Source: Primulina eburnea (Eukaryota; Streptophyta; Magnoliopsida; Lamiales; Gesneriaceae). Taken from it: a stretch of 64,000 nucleotides of DNA. A program made the translations under genes and the position numbers. Positions 11,095 to 23,149 of this stretch are shown one piece after another. The stretch spans positions 1,193,001 to 1,257,000 of the forward strand of contig NC_133109.1 of NCBI RefSeq assembly GCF_022965805.1. The letters are read 5' to 3'. How positions within the stretch are numbered: position 1 is the first letter of the stretch; each line of letters begins with the position of its first letter. Below the pieces are notes generated by a model. That model saw only the letters and a list, made by a program, of their open reading frames with translations. It was not told the origin of the DNA and made no database searches.

Positions 11095-13920
11095 ATGGCT
11101 GGAGCATACACTCTTAACGCTTATCAAGTTAACTTTGCTTCCGTTCTCAACATCAAGGATGAGAATCTCGTGAAAATGTTTCAGGATATTGAAATATCCG
11201 GACTTAGGAAATTCCTGGAAGCGCCAGCAGTTATTTACAAAAATGCTCTCCTGGAATTTTACGCTAAAGCAACATTGCATGAAGGAAGGATTGTTCATAC
11301 TCAAGGAGATGCATCTATCTCTATTGATGCCGCACACTTAGGAGCAACCTTCCTCTTTCCACTTTCAGGTACATCTGAACTCTATGATATTTCCAAGACA
11401 GATATGTCTGTTGCACTCAGCTCTTTCTCAGCATCTGGAGAAGAAGTGTCTCCTTCTTGTCACAAGAAATTGCTCAAAATAGAATATCAGATTCTGGCCG
11501 ATATTGTGGCTAAAGCTATTTTGATCAAAGCTGGCACCTTCGACAAGTTGAAGAAAGAGAAGGTTCAAGTAATGACTGCCATCACTAAGGGGATTAAGGT
11601 GGACTGGAGTCATTTTATTTTCAGAATTATGAAGGATATGGTTATCAGAAAGAGTTCTGGTTTCGCTGTTCAGATCAGCATTATGCTCAAGGATGCTGGT
11701 TTTGCCTCTACCAGTGATCTAGATGTTACTTCAGTCACCATGATCGATGCTGCAAATGTACTGGCTTTAAGGCCTAAGCCAACCGTGGCGGAGTTTGTTG
11801 CGTTGAAAAATGAAATTGGGGAAACTTATTCTGAGGCTGCAAAACCTCAAAAGAAAATTTCAAAGAAACGAGTGATTATTTCAACGGATTCAGACAAAAC
11901 AGCATCAGAAGAGTCTGCTGCTGCTGTTCGACCAGCAGTGCCAACCCCAGCCAAGAAGAAACCGCGCACCATTCTTAAGATTAAAAAGACAGCAGCACTG
12001 TCTGAAATTGAGAAAGTACCTATTCGTCAGGTCTTTCCAGAAGCGGTTCCTTCTGCTCGATCAACTGCTTCTTCGACTGCACACGCTACTGCGTCTATTT
12101 CAGCACCTTCTACTGCTATTGTTTTTAAGCCAACATCTGGAATAGTTATTCGAGAATTAGCAAGCAGGTCTTCTGCTTTTCGACCCATCGTGCCTATTTC
12201 ATCTTCTGACAAAGGCAAAGGAAAAATGGTTGAAGAACCACCTATTTTTGGTCACAGGACCACTGTCACCACCGGCGTTGATCTTCATCTAGCCGAGATT
12301 GAGACCTCTGCAAACTATGACATGTGTTTCTTTGATGAATGGCATACTGTCCGACTATTCTACTCTTTTGATTACTTCAAAACAAAAGGGAATTATAGCA
12401 AGATGATGAATGCAGAAAGGAAGATTTTTCAGCTGGCAAAAACAGAAAATGTCATCGAGGCCTTGCGAAGAAGGAATTTTGTCCTCGATCAACTGAAATG
12501 CCAGAAATTAGAATCGGTTCTGAAAGTTCTTCAATCAAATTTTGATCCTGCTGTTCCTACTGCTGTTCAGGATCAAAATTTTATTATGATTCTCTCTGAC
12601 AGATTAAAGCAGATGAGTGAGCAACTTCTTACTCAAGAACAAGGCTTTGGAGAGCCTACTGTCTATCATGTTGGCCTTGTCCCAAATTTTCAACAGACTC
12701 AGCCGGTTGAGGAAAGGACTACAGCCTCCCCAAAGGCTTCTGCTCTTAGTACTCCTGCATCCCCAACAAGGCCCATTCAGTCCTCATCACTATTGTCCGT
12801 GCATGAACTGGCTTCAGTTGAGGAAGTCATTGAATCGATTGTCCCTTTGTCTCTACTACTCTGGAAGCAGCACCGGCTACTTCATTGCCCCCTTCTGGTT
12901 CTCCTATCCCAGGACAACAAATAGCAGAACCAGATGCCACTTCTTTACTGCCGAATTTAGAGATGTTTTCTGCTGCTCATCAAGCAGAAATGAACATTCT
13001 TCTGGAACAGCCTTCTGCACCTTTTACTGAAGCACCTTCAGATTCACAGGCTGTTATTGCACCAACAGAAGACGCTTTGGCCTCTGACTTGGCCATTCCT
13101 ACTGGAGAAATCGCTCTTCCCATGATTACTGTTGAACCTACTGTTTCTGCAATTCCAGCAGAAAGCACAGCAGACCCTGCTCCTTCTACTGCCTTGATGG
13201 ATGCTCATCTTGTTTCTACTGCGTTGACTGTCTCTCTTCCGGTTTTGACTGAGACGAACTCTCGTCTTTCTGAGATTAAAACAACACATTCTTGCGCGAA
13301 CTCCCTCCCCGGAATCAGATGCATTTAACCTGGAACATCAGATTGAGTCTCTACAAACCGAACTCAACAACATCTCTGATTTAGTGAAACGTATATCTTG
13401 TGAAAACATTTCGGAATTCAGTGGTGCTCAATCTTTCAGAGAACGAATGGGCAAACACATCTATACCACTAAGGAGACCGTGGACAAGATGTATGCTGAA
13501 ACCGTCGTTTTCAGACAAGCTATCTCGAGAACTCACGGCATCATCATGCTTGCTCAAAATGATATACTCACTCGAATCACTGAGCATGATGATCTCTTTC
13601 GATCACTGTCTACTTCTGTGGAACTTTTGGATGCCAAGATTGACTCTCAAAATCAATCTATCACTGCATTAGATAATCTCATCTCTTCTCAGACCTCGTA
13701 TATGGAGATGTTGACCGATGTCATTCAAAATATTTCCGGCAGACTGAATGATCTCTTTACCCATGTGGTTGCCGCTGATGCCAAAAAGGGGGAAGAGAGA
13801 GCAGCTAGAGGAGATCAAGCAGGAGTTAGGCAAACAGAAGATGAGGCTGAACCTTCTAACAGAAGAGATCAAGAACCTCAGAATGAAGAAATCATTTACA
13901 GGGATATTGGAACCTATTGA
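11095..13920 (+). pseudogene. Sirevirus envelope-like ORF3, broken by frame changes
   Basis: The ORF opens at the ATG at 11095 and stays open to about 12850 (frame 1). The sense of the sequence then continues in frame 3 from roughly 12855 to 13310, and returns to frame 1 from about 13320 to the stop at 13918. The start has the hydrophobic sequence MAGAYTLNAYQVNFASVLN. The middle is rich in Ala, Ser, Thr and Pro with basic patches such as KKKPRTILKIKK. The last part looks like a coiled coil (TELNNISDLVKR, ITALDNLISSQ) with a charged tail. I see no clear signal peptide or transmembrane helix, so 'envelope-like' rests on position and family resemblance. Closely similar predicted proteins are often mis-annotated as host genes in Gesneriaceae genomes (from memory). 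Confidence 0.7.
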
Positions 13921-14019
13921 TTTGTTTACTTTGATGCTTTATTAACATTTTTTTTTTGTTTAAATGATTATCTGTTTTTACTTAATGACTTTCTACTGTT
14001 TAGGTTTTGGCATCACCAC

Positions 14020-14031
14020 AAAGGGGGAAAT
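14020..14031 (+). promoter_or_regulatory. Polypurine tract of the Sirevirus-type element
   Basis: AAAGGGGGAAA lies immediately before the 3' LTR, the expected position of the plus-strand primer. Confidence 0.85.
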
Positions 14032-15043
14032 TGTTAGACATGAATTTTATTGTGGCGATGATAACTAAAACCAGTAGACCAGCAGACCCGAACAACAGAA
14101 TAACTTATCAGTAGCTGTTGTTCTAGTAAAACTAAACCAGTAGAAAAGGGATAACAATACAAAACCAGTAGAGAACGTTTTCTAACGTTGCTATCTTAAT
14201 TGTTACCGTTAAAGAGTTCCTAGTACTAGTATTAATTGCAGCATTAAATACTACACGGAGTCATTTAATGCATATTACCCAATTAAGTATAAAACAAGAC
14301 TGATTGTTTTATAGCTTTTCTGCAGGAACTTGTTTCGGTAATAAAGCTGATTGTATCAGTTATCTGAAGACTTCTCTGTTTGTGAACGTTGAACTCAGTC
14401 GATTATATATACTTGGATCAAATCTTTGTTCGACACGACACTTCGCATAATATCATTTTCAAGGAACAAAGATACTCTCTTATCAGACGAATATCAAAAA
14501 TTCCTTGAGCATTTAAAAAGTTCAACACAAAGAAAAGTAGCACACGCTTCATAGCTTGTATCTGATATTTTAAAAGATCATCTTGTGCTACTAATTCTTA
14601 CACTCTTCACGATCTTTACATCACTTATACTTTATCAAGAAGAGTCTGTAATCTGAAAAGAGTCTTTTCAGAACTTTGTGTTTCGCATTTTTGTGAGTTG
14701 AGAAACTAAGAGTTTTAGTAGGCTGAGGTGTAAGTCCTTCTGAAGTGGGTGTGTACAAAGTTGTACCGTAAAATCCAAAGTCTTTTAGTTATACCTTCTG
14801 GAAACAGAAGAAGGGGAGACGTAGAAGAGTTTATCTTCGAACTTCCATAAACAACTGCTGCCTACTGCTTTATTGTTTTTCAACTACTTCATCAGATTGT
14901 TTCCGCACGTTTTTATTGTAATCAGGTGAAAGTATTCGCACAAGATCAACTACTATCCTTAACAGGATTTTAGTACCTCATCAGAACGAAAAACGAGTAG
15001 ATTTTATTCACCCCCCCTCTAAACTCAACTTCGATCCTCAACA
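14032..15043 (+). repeat. 3' LTR of the Sirevirus-type element
   Basis: 1,012 bp, TGTTAGACATG to CCTCAACA, near-identical to the 5' LTR (about 17 differences counted by eye). Followed by the duplicated target CGTCT and the rest of the interrupted MITE. Confidence 0.93.
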
Positions 15044-15428
15044 CGTCTCATACAAATTTTTGCACTCACTGTTTCGGTAATAATAAGTTTGGTAACAAGT
15101 TGTTTTCAAAAAAATGTTTGGTAACAAGTTTGGATTATGGAAATAATCTAAGGGAAACTACTTGATGTCTCGAAAATAGTCGAAATTAATGTTCAATTGC
15201 TAAGTAAAATATCCGCACATTTATCTCTAAATTAATTACTCAATTCACTAATTAATTATATACTAATATGGGTAGTATTCTATATTTTAAAAATATCTAA
15301 ATTCTATAAATTCGCTATTATTAATTTCCCGAATTAGTTCCGCTGGATACATCTTATCTCAAAATTAATTTCTCAATTCATGTCTTTATATAAGTATATC
15401 ACTATAAGGGAATTTCAATCAAAATGTG

Positions 15429-16177
15429 TAGGGGTGATCAAATTTTTTTATTAACCGTCCGAACCGTTCGAACCGAAATGCACCGCACCGTTTTTCATAA
15501 TATTTTATAAAAACCGCGATTAAAAATATTGATCATAAACCGCACCGCATAGGCGGTTCGGTTATTTTTTTTCTAAGAACCGCACCAAAATGCATCGCCT
15601 AAACCGCTTGCCATAATATTGGGCCTAGAATTATAATAATTTGCAAACAACATATTCAAATAAAGAAGTCATCATTCATTATATCCTAACTCTCTTTAAA
15701 ATTATTATTCTTACAAATAAAAATTATCTTTTTATTAATTATTCTTCATATTAGTCTTTTATTAAAGTATTTATTTTTTGCTACAACATTTTTTTTGTAG
15801 TCTGAAATTAAAAAAAACGAAAAAAATAGTGTAAATGCCATTTTGTTGTGAATGTGTTGTGTTGTTAAATTATTAATTTAGTTTTGAGTTTTGATTATTG
15901 TTTAATCTATTTTGATATTTATATGCTTTGAACTATATTTTATATTTGAAAACAATATATTGTTGTTATTTTCAAATAAATTAGAATATATGTTCTAATA
16001 TTTTTCATTAAAAAAATCGTAAAATCGTTCGCAACCGCTCAAAACTGCTCAAAATCGCAAGGCTGATTTTTTTACATAAAACCGCGATTAATTTTTCAAA
16101 ATACTAACCGACCGCATATGATAATTCGGTTTGAATTTTTTAAAAAAAACCGCAAAACCGCACGATGATCACCCCTA
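15429..16177. mobile_element. hAT-type MITE, 749 bp
   Basis: Terminal inverted repeats TAGGGGTGATCA and TGATCACCCCTA. The flanking octamers are AAAATGTG (15421-15428) and AAAATATG (16178-16185), an 8-bp duplication with one mismatch. Subterminal regions hold many AACCGC/GCGGTT repeats. The AT-rich core has no ORF. It is related in style to the element at 775-1628, but its subterminal motif differs. Confidence 0.85.
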
Positions 16178-16668
16178 AAAATATGTAGTGTGAAATGAAA
16201 CTACTATAGACAAGGATTGTAGCCAAATTGTAATTGAAAAAAAAATAAGGTATTTTATTCCACGATCTCGACTCCGTTCATATCTGTAGTAAAAATTATT
16301 TCTGACTCAATCTAAATCTGTAGCACAGATCATCATATATAACATAAAATATTTTTAACATAAAAAATAATATTATATATTCTACAATATTTCTTTATAA
16401 CTAATAAAAATTTGATATTTTTACAGTGAAAAATGATATTTTAAAAATAAAAATTTTCATGTGTCAGATTTAGTCAGTGATTCATCTAAAAAATTGACTT
16501 GTGAAATGATCTTACGTAAATATTTGTGAAAATAAAATTACAAAAATGCATTGCCATCGATTCTTTTATTTAATCTCATATTCTTTTCAATCTTAATAAG
16601 CGATTGTACAATTAATTAAAATAAATATTTAATTTTGGGTGGTTCTTCCGTCCACGAGATAAATCTCA

Positions 16669-16847
16669 GAGTAGGTCTTTTGTGAGACGATCTCACGAAT
16701 CTTTATCTGTAGGACGAGCCAACTCTACCGATATTCACAATAAAAAATAATATTGTTAGCATAAAAAATAATATTTTTAATGGATAATTCAATAAAATAT
16801 TTGTTTCACAAAATACGATATTTGAAATCGTCTTACATAAATTTTGA
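16669..16847. mobile_element. GTGAGAC MITE, degenerate copy
   Basis: Starts GAGTAGGTCTTTTGTGAGAC and ends CGTCTTACATAAATTTTG. The core contains ACCGATATTCACAATAAAAA. The right-hand stem is heavily mutated. Confidence 0.75.
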
Positions 16848-17311
16848 ATTTTCGTCCCGATATTTTATAAAGCCGCCCATAATATCCAAATGTCACGCCA
16901 CGGATTTTCAGGCCGCTTTTCTTTCATATTAGTGACTTAAAACGTTTGTAGAAACACAAAATTCGATATATAAATTTTTTTTTAATGATTACGTATGATT
17001 TTTTTTTTAAGGATGAAAGAATTTGTTATAATTATGTCTCGATTTCAATCTATTTTTTTAAATAATTACTCTAATTAATTATAAAAATTATTACTCATAA
17101 CACATAATTACTAAAAAATATATATACCATTTTCCAACACATACAAAATTATAAATATAAATCTCATTGGATTTTGAAATAATTATAATATCTAGTCCCT
17201 GTTTAGCATGACATATTAAATAACTTCAAAGTCGACAGAATTAACCTTACGGAAATTTTGACTGATCGTACGCTTTCAAAGCCGAGCGATTGCGAAAGGT
17301 GAATTTAGAGA

Positions 17312-17460
17312 TAGGTAGGTTTTTTGTCAACGATTTCACGAATGGTAATATGTGAAATGAGTCAATCCTACCGATATTCACAATAAAAATAATATTTTTA
17401 GCATAAAAAATAATATTTTTTCATATATGATCCAAATAAGAGATTCATTACACACATATA
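17312..17460. mobile_element. GTGAGAC MITE, old truncated copy
   Basis: Recognizable by TTTCACGAATGG, the conserved ACCGATATTCACAATAAAAA block and CCAAATAAGAGATTCAT. The right arm is lost. Confidence 0.6.
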
Positions 17461-17941
17461 TTATATTATATATATATATTGGTAGATTTTGTAGGATCTT
17501 CTTTATGATTTTAAAATTTGAAAATTAATTATTATTTTATATTTATATTTATGTTTATATTTATATTAAATAAAATATTCAAATGATGTCAATTGGGAGA
17601 TTGGGTGTCCACTCCTCCGTAATCCGACGGTGCCAGATCCACCTCACATTTCTCCGATACCGCTCTCATATGATGACACGTGTCATAACCGTCACGTTAT
17701 TTTTGTGCATTTGTTCCCGAAATTGGCCATCCTTTACCTACCTTATTTAACTCAATTTCCCTTTCTTACCCCTTGACCATTTTTAATTACTTTGTAGATT
17801 ATTCATTCGAAGAAAGAAAAAATAAAAACAAAACTTGTGTCGTTAAAAACCAATAGCTATAAATTCGAGATAAGATTGCATATATTTGTTTTCATAAGTG
17901 ATATTAGACTCAATAAAACATTTTCATTATGATAAATTCTA

Positions 17942-18121
17942 GAGTAAGTCTCTTGTGAGACAATCTCACGAATCTTTATCTGTGAGACGGGTTAACCCTA
18001 CCGATAATCACAATAAAAAGCAATATTCTTAACATAAAAAGTTATATTTTTTCATAGATGACCCAAATAAGAAATTCGACCCACGAAATTGATCCGTGAG
18101 ACAATTTTACAAGAATTTTTG
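17942..18121. mobile_element. GTGAGAC MITE, nearly full copy
   Basis: Starts GAGTAAGTCTCTTGTGAGAC and ends CAATTTTACAAGAATTTTTG. Both arms and the AATAAAAAG core are visible. Confidence 0.75.
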
Positions 18122-18850
18122 TATAAATTCAAGCTGATGTTTTCACCAGAAAATTGGTGAAGGTCACCAAAATATGTTAACATTACTCGAAGGAATTGCC
18201 AAATGTATGACTTACTTCATTCTACATGACACGCTTAGTAAGTGACTAGTATCACATTAAATAGCGGTGGTTGAAATCAAGTTATTTGATTCTTTCTAAA
18301 ATTAAACTTGTGTTGATATTTAACCAATTGTCAGGGCCTTTTTTTATTATTTTCAACGATAATTTTATTTATTTTTATTAAATATGTAATATTTATTATG
18401 TTGATTTATCTCGTGCTACAAGCACAAACTCGACCGAAAAAATATTGATAAACAGAATTCGAAGTATGATTATTGATCAAATGCTCAAATATATCAGATA
18501 TATTAATAAATATTCAAGATAGGGTAGTACCTGAAGCTAACATCTTATTTCCGTAACTGAAAAGTTTCAAATTACCCAACATGTATAATTAAATGTTTTT
18601 CTTTAAATGCATGATCGTAATAGTATTCAAGTGTACATTGAATCTAGATTTTGATTCGAAATCGAGCCGAATTGATGTCATTGTGGTATAAAATAATTAT
18701 ATATCCATTTATAGATTTGAACCCTTAATTTTGGAATTGAATTCCAAAGTTCGAAATAAGCGTATAAACTTAGAAAATTTAAACTCAAGATTTTGTATCT
18801 TAAGAAAATTTGAACTTTGGTGCTTTTAGATGCTTAAGTTGTCTGCTTCA

Positions 18851-18916
18851 TCTCTCCCTGTTGAGAGCTTTTACTCTCCCTATTGAGAGCTTTTTCTCTC
18901 CCTGTTGAGAGCTTCG
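18851..18916 (+). repeat. Three 22-bp tandem repeats in the LINE leader
   Basis: Three consecutive units of the form TCTCTCCCTGTTGAGAGCTT with one or two differences each, ending 15 bases before the ORF1 start. Each contains CTCTC and GAGAG, able to pair as a small hairpin. Plant L1 promoters are internal, so the repeats may be regulatory; that is inference. Confidence 0.85.
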
Positions 18917-18931
18917 TATTAACACATTCCA

Positions 18932-20107
18932 ATGATGGAAACAAGACTGGAAGAATTATCACTGGACGACGATGAAGGAGAAGAAATATCTTTCGCCTCT
19001 GACATACTCAACACAACAGAGGAATACGTCGAGTTCCAATTAGTTGGAACATTTTTGACAGATAGACAGATCAACAGCAACATTATGAAGCAATGCCTAT
19101 CTAATATCTGGAGGCCGGGAAAGGGAATCACTATTCGGGAAATCGGATCCAAAAGATTCATCTTCCAACTCTACCATGAAATCGACTTGCGGCGGATCTT
19201 GGACGGTGGGCCATGGACCTTTGATAACAATCTCCTACTGCTCCATCACCTGAAACACGAAGAACAACCACTACAAGTCCCCCTCAACCATATAAATATT
19301 TGGGTGCAAATCCATGATCTACCAATTGGATATATGACAGAGGGTGTTGGGAAGCAACTGGGTTCATTCATAGGTAAATTTCTACAGTACGACAACAATA
19401 ACAACTCAGGACCTTGGAAGACTTATATGCGTATTAGAATTGCTATTGACGTTCGCAACCCCCTCAAGCGCTACAAGAAAATACGGAAATCTGACGGTAC
19501 ATGTTTCTCAGCAAGCTTTAAATATGAGAAACTCGGCTCTTACTGTTTCTTATGCGGACGACTTGGACATATCGAAAAATTTTGCGAGCTACTATTTTCT
19601 ATGGACTCAGATGATGGTACCCATATGTGGGGACCCTGGCTTCGAGCTACTGACAGGAGGAACGTTGGCCTAGGAGAAAACAAGTGGCTACGAGAAGAAG
19701 GTCCTCAACGAACTCCGGCGATGCCTGGGGGAAAAGCAACCGGAAGCCAGCGAACAGAAGCAAAAAATCAGGAATGGCAAAAAGGAAATAGCGGATCTTC
19801 AGGGAGGGGAAAAGAAACTACCAAAAATACCCCAATCAAATTAAAAACCTCAGATTCCCGCATCTTGATCATTGGAGGAAATTTATATTGGGACACAACC
19901 ACAGCAAATCATGCGATGGAAAATGAGGAAACTGAGACAGAACTAATGAGTAACAGGAAACGCACACGAGAAAGTCACCTTATTGAGACACATACCAACC
20001 ACATGAGTAAGAACGAGGATATAGAGGCCCAACAACCAATGCAAGCCAATCCAAGACTGCATTTTTTAACGGCAGGGCCTGGTCCCCAGGCCTGCCGAGA
20101 ATTATGA
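18932..20107 (+). CDS. LINE ORF1, DUF4283 and zinc-knuckle protein
   Basis: A 391-residue gag-like RNA-binding protein of plant L1 elements, expected to coat LINE RNA in the ribonucleoprotein particle. A DUF4283-type region spans about residues 30-180, with motifs such as WTFDNNLLLL and NIWVQIHDLPIGY. A CX2CX4HX4C knuckle, CFLCGRLGHIEKFC, is at about residues 205-218. The C-terminal 150 residues are low-complexity and charged. The ORF is intact. The ATG at 18932 is followed by a second ATG in frame. The stop overlaps the ORF2 start as ATGA (20104-20107), suggesting coupled translation of ORF2. Confidence 0.9.
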   Translation: MMETRLEELSLDDDEGEEISFASDILNTTEEYVEFQLVGTFLTDRQINSNIMKQCLSNIWRPGKGITIREIGSKRFIFQLYHEIDLRRILDGGPWTFDNNLLLLHHLKHEEQPLQVPLNHINIWVQIHDLPIGYMTEGVGKQLGSFIGKFLQYDNNNNSGPWKTYMRIRIAIDVRNPLKRYKKIRKSDGTCFSASFKYEKLGSYCFLCGRLGHIEKFCELLFSMDSDDGTHMWGPWLRATDRRNVGLGENKWLREEGPQRTPAMPGGKATGSQRTEAKNQEWQKGNSGSSGRGKETTKNTPIKLKTSDSRILIIGGNLYWDTTTANHAMENEETETELMSNRKRTRESHLIETHTNHMSKNEDIEAQQPMQANPRLHFLTAGPGPQACREL

Positions 20108-23072
20108 TTATTATAAGTTGGAACTGCCGAGGACTCGGCCAGCCTCGAGCAGTTCCTGTCCTATGTGAGTTGATCCGAACTCACAAGGCTGATGTTGTGT
20201 TTCTCTCTGAAACACTGGTTTATTCATCCCGCATTGAAGAAATTAGAGTTAAACTTGGATTCGCTGGAGCACTATCTGTTGATCGAGTTGGTCGAAGTGG
20301 AGGGCTAGCACTGTTATGGCGCCACAAAGACCTCTGTACTATCAAAGACTTTTCAAGAAACCATATAAACGCTGAGATTAAAGAAGACGACAAACCCACC
20401 TGGAGAATCACATGCTTCTATGGCCTCCCAGAAAGACAAAGAAAAAGAGATTCATGGAACCTTTTACAAAGACTGTCTGGCCTATCAAATCTTCCTTGGT
20501 GCTGCATTGGAGATTTTAATGATATCCTTAGCTTTGAAGAAAAAAAAAGAAGGGTGGAACACCCCCAATGGCTCATAAATGGATTCCGAGAAACCATCTC
20601 GGCTTGCGGATTGATTGATTTACCACTGATAGGTTACCCTTTCACTTGGGGTAGAAGTCGAGGAACCCCAAATGCAGTTGAAGAAAGAATTGATCGGGCC
20701 CTAGCCATACCAAGCTGGTCTTCTATCTTTCCACAGGCTAAACTGTTTAATCAAAGCGCACCTCTCTCAGACCACAACCCAATTCTTCTCCAAACTGAAA
20801 CCCCGACTCAGTTTGCAAAACGCCGGGGCTTTCGATTTGAGAACACATGGCTTAACGAACCAGGCTTCACTGAAGTTGTAAAACAAAGCTGGGAGAAATC
20901 TCATGTTACCCGTCTCTCAGATAGATTAGCAATGACTGCAGATTCTCTACAACAATGGGGAAGACGAGTCACCCATAAATACCGATATGAGATTGAAAAA
21001 TGTAAAAGGAAAATTGAAGAACTTCGATCCAGAGATGACAGGGAATCAGTAAACCATCTTCAGGAAACAAACTCAAAACTCATAAGATTATTAATTCAAG
21101 AAGAGAACTTCTGGAAGCAACGCGCCAAAACTTACTGGTTAAAGGAGGGAGATCTGAACTCAAAATTCTTCCACAAGACAGCCACAATCCGAAAAGAGTC
21201 CAACAAAATCAAAAAACTCACCGATGGTACAGGTAATTCCTTTGAACACATTGACGATTTATGCAGAATTGCCAAGCAGCATTATACTGATGTGTACTCT
21301 CCGATCATGGCAAATTGCGAAGTGGTCATTTCGAAAATTACTCCAATGGTTTCTGAATCAGACAAAAGAGACCTGCTTATGCCACTTCGCACTGATGAAG
21401 TAAAAGAGGCACTATTCCAAATGCATGGTGATAAGTCGCCTGGACCCCATGGATACAACCCTGCATTCTTCCAAAAATTTTGGAACTTGGTCGAGCAAGA
21501 TGTATTCAACGAATGCTCTAACTGGTGGATGAACTGCTGCTTCCCAGAACACTTGAATGATACTCACATAGCACTCATTCCCAAAGGAGAGAATCATAAC
21601 AGCATGAATGACTTTCGGCCTATCTCCCTCTGTAATGTTCTATACAAATTATTTGCTAAAGTTTTGGCAAATCGGATGAAACCTCTCCTCAACAAAATTG
21701 TCTCAGAATTCCAATAAGCTTTTATCAAAGGGAGATCAATCACTGACAACATAGTGGTGGCATTTGAGATCATACACTACCTCAAAAGAAAGACGAGAGG
21801 AAAAGAAGGAACTGTGGCTCTAAAACTAGACGTAAGCAAAGCTTATGATCGATTGAGCTGGGATTTTCTAGAAAAGACACTGATAAGGCTCGGCTTTGAC
21901 AGAAAATGGGTGAACCTTATCATGCTCTGCATCTCATCAGTTTCCTACTCGGTTCTTATAAATGATAAAGTGGTCGGACCTATCAAACCCCATCGAGGAT
22001 TACGCCAAGGATGCCCGTTATCACCCTACCTTTTTATTCTCTGTGCACACGGATTATCCACGCTGATCACCGACGCAGAATGACGGGGAGCCATTCACGG
22101 ATGCTGTATTAGTAGAGGTGGACCAACCATTTCTCATCTATTGTTTGCCGATGATAGTCTCCTATTTTGTAAAGCGAATGAGGAAGAATGCGGAATCTTG
22201 AAGCAACTATTGAGGGATTATGAAAAGGCCTCTGGACAGTCTATAAATTTCTCAAAGTCTGGTATCATGTTCAGCAGCAACCTAGCTCGAGAAGATCAAC
22301 AAACTCTATCAGACATCTTTGGCATTACAAAAGATATGCGAGCTGGAAAATATCTCGGCCTACCTTCGCTCATAGGAAAAAATAAAAGAGAAATATTCAA
22401 TTACATAAAGGACAGACTTTGGAAACGAATCCACAGCTGGAGGGGTAAATACCTATCCAAAGCAGGAAGAGAAATATTGATCAAATCGGTTGCCCAAGCC
22501 CTCCCTTCTTATTGTATGAATGTATTCCTACTACCAAAATCTACCATTGACGAACTCCAACGAATCATGAACTCGTTCTGGTGGGGTGCTCGGCCAAATG
22601 GTAATCGGGGAATAAAATGGTTAAGCTGGGAGCGTCTCTGTACTAGAAAGATCCATGGGGGAATGAGCTTTAGAAACTTAAAATCATTCAACCTAGCAAT
22701 GTTGGGTAAACAAGCATGGAATCTAATCTCTAAACCCTTGTCTCTTATGGCCAGGATACTAAAAGCGAAATATTTCCCCATCTCAAGCTTCATGGAGGCC
22801 TCGCTTGGCCATAATCCCAGTTATATCTGGCGGAGCCTGTGGAACTCCAAGTTTATCATGAATAAAGGGATCCGCTGGCGAGTGGGAGATGGACATAATA
22901 TTCGTGTGTGGAAGGATCCTTGGTTACGAGACTCACAAAACTTCTATCTTGATTCACCCCCAGTAATAGGCATGGAATCAATGACTGTAAATGAACTCAT
23001 CAACCCCTTCACTCACCAATGGGATAAAGAACAGCTACAAGTCCTCTTCGGCGATCGCGACGTTAGAGAAAT
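20104..23072 (+). pseudogene. LINE ORF2, endonuclease and reverse transcriptase part
   Basis: Encodes the enzyme that nicks target DNA and copies LINE RNA. An endonuclease/exonuclease/phosphatase domain occupies the first 230 residues or so, with IISWNCRGLG, GDFNDIL and SDHNPI. The reverse transcriptase follows with FRPISLCNVLYK, LDVSKAYDRLSW, LRQGCPLSPYLF and FADDSLLF (about residues 681-688). After it come the WWGARPNGNRGIKWLSWERLC region and a zf-RVT-type segment. Two in-frame stops break it: TAA at 21715-21717 and TGA at 22081-22083. At 23073 a gypsy element is inserted; the frame resumes at 30406. Confidence 0.9.
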
Positions 23073-23149
23073 TGTAGTATCCCGATGCCTAATTTGAGTT
23101 AATTATTGGATTAATTGTATTTCGGTGGGATCGGAAGGACAGAACCGGG

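Larger units (their letters stand above)
2007..15043 (+). mobile_element. Ty1/copia retrotransposon, Sirevirus type, degenerate
   Basis: A 13,037-bp element flanked by the 5-bp duplication CGTCT (2002-2006 and 15044-15048). Order: 5' LTR, primer binding site, gag, protease-integrase-reverse transcriptase-RNase H, a 1.2-kb spacer, an envelope-like ORF3, polypurine tract, 3' LTR. Integrase before reverse transcriptase defines Ty1/copia. A long gag with coiled coil, and a third ORF downstream of pol, are features of the Sirevirus (SIRE1/Maximus) lineage. Coding regions are broken: in-frame stops in gag (3267) and pol (8411), a frame change between gag and protease, a solo LTR in the integrase region and two frame changes in ORF3. 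Confidence 0.93.
16178..18719. other. Intergenic, AT-rich, three degenerate MITEs
   Basis: No gene is visible. Copies of the GTGAGAC family lie at about 16669-16847, 17312-17460 and 17942-18121; the rest is AT-rich sequence without repeats or ORFs that I can interpret. Confidence 0.6.

Noticed and set aside
11095..13920. ORF3 as a host gene
   Set aside because: It is bounded by retrotransposon pol and the polypurine tract/3' LTR, so it belongs to the element.
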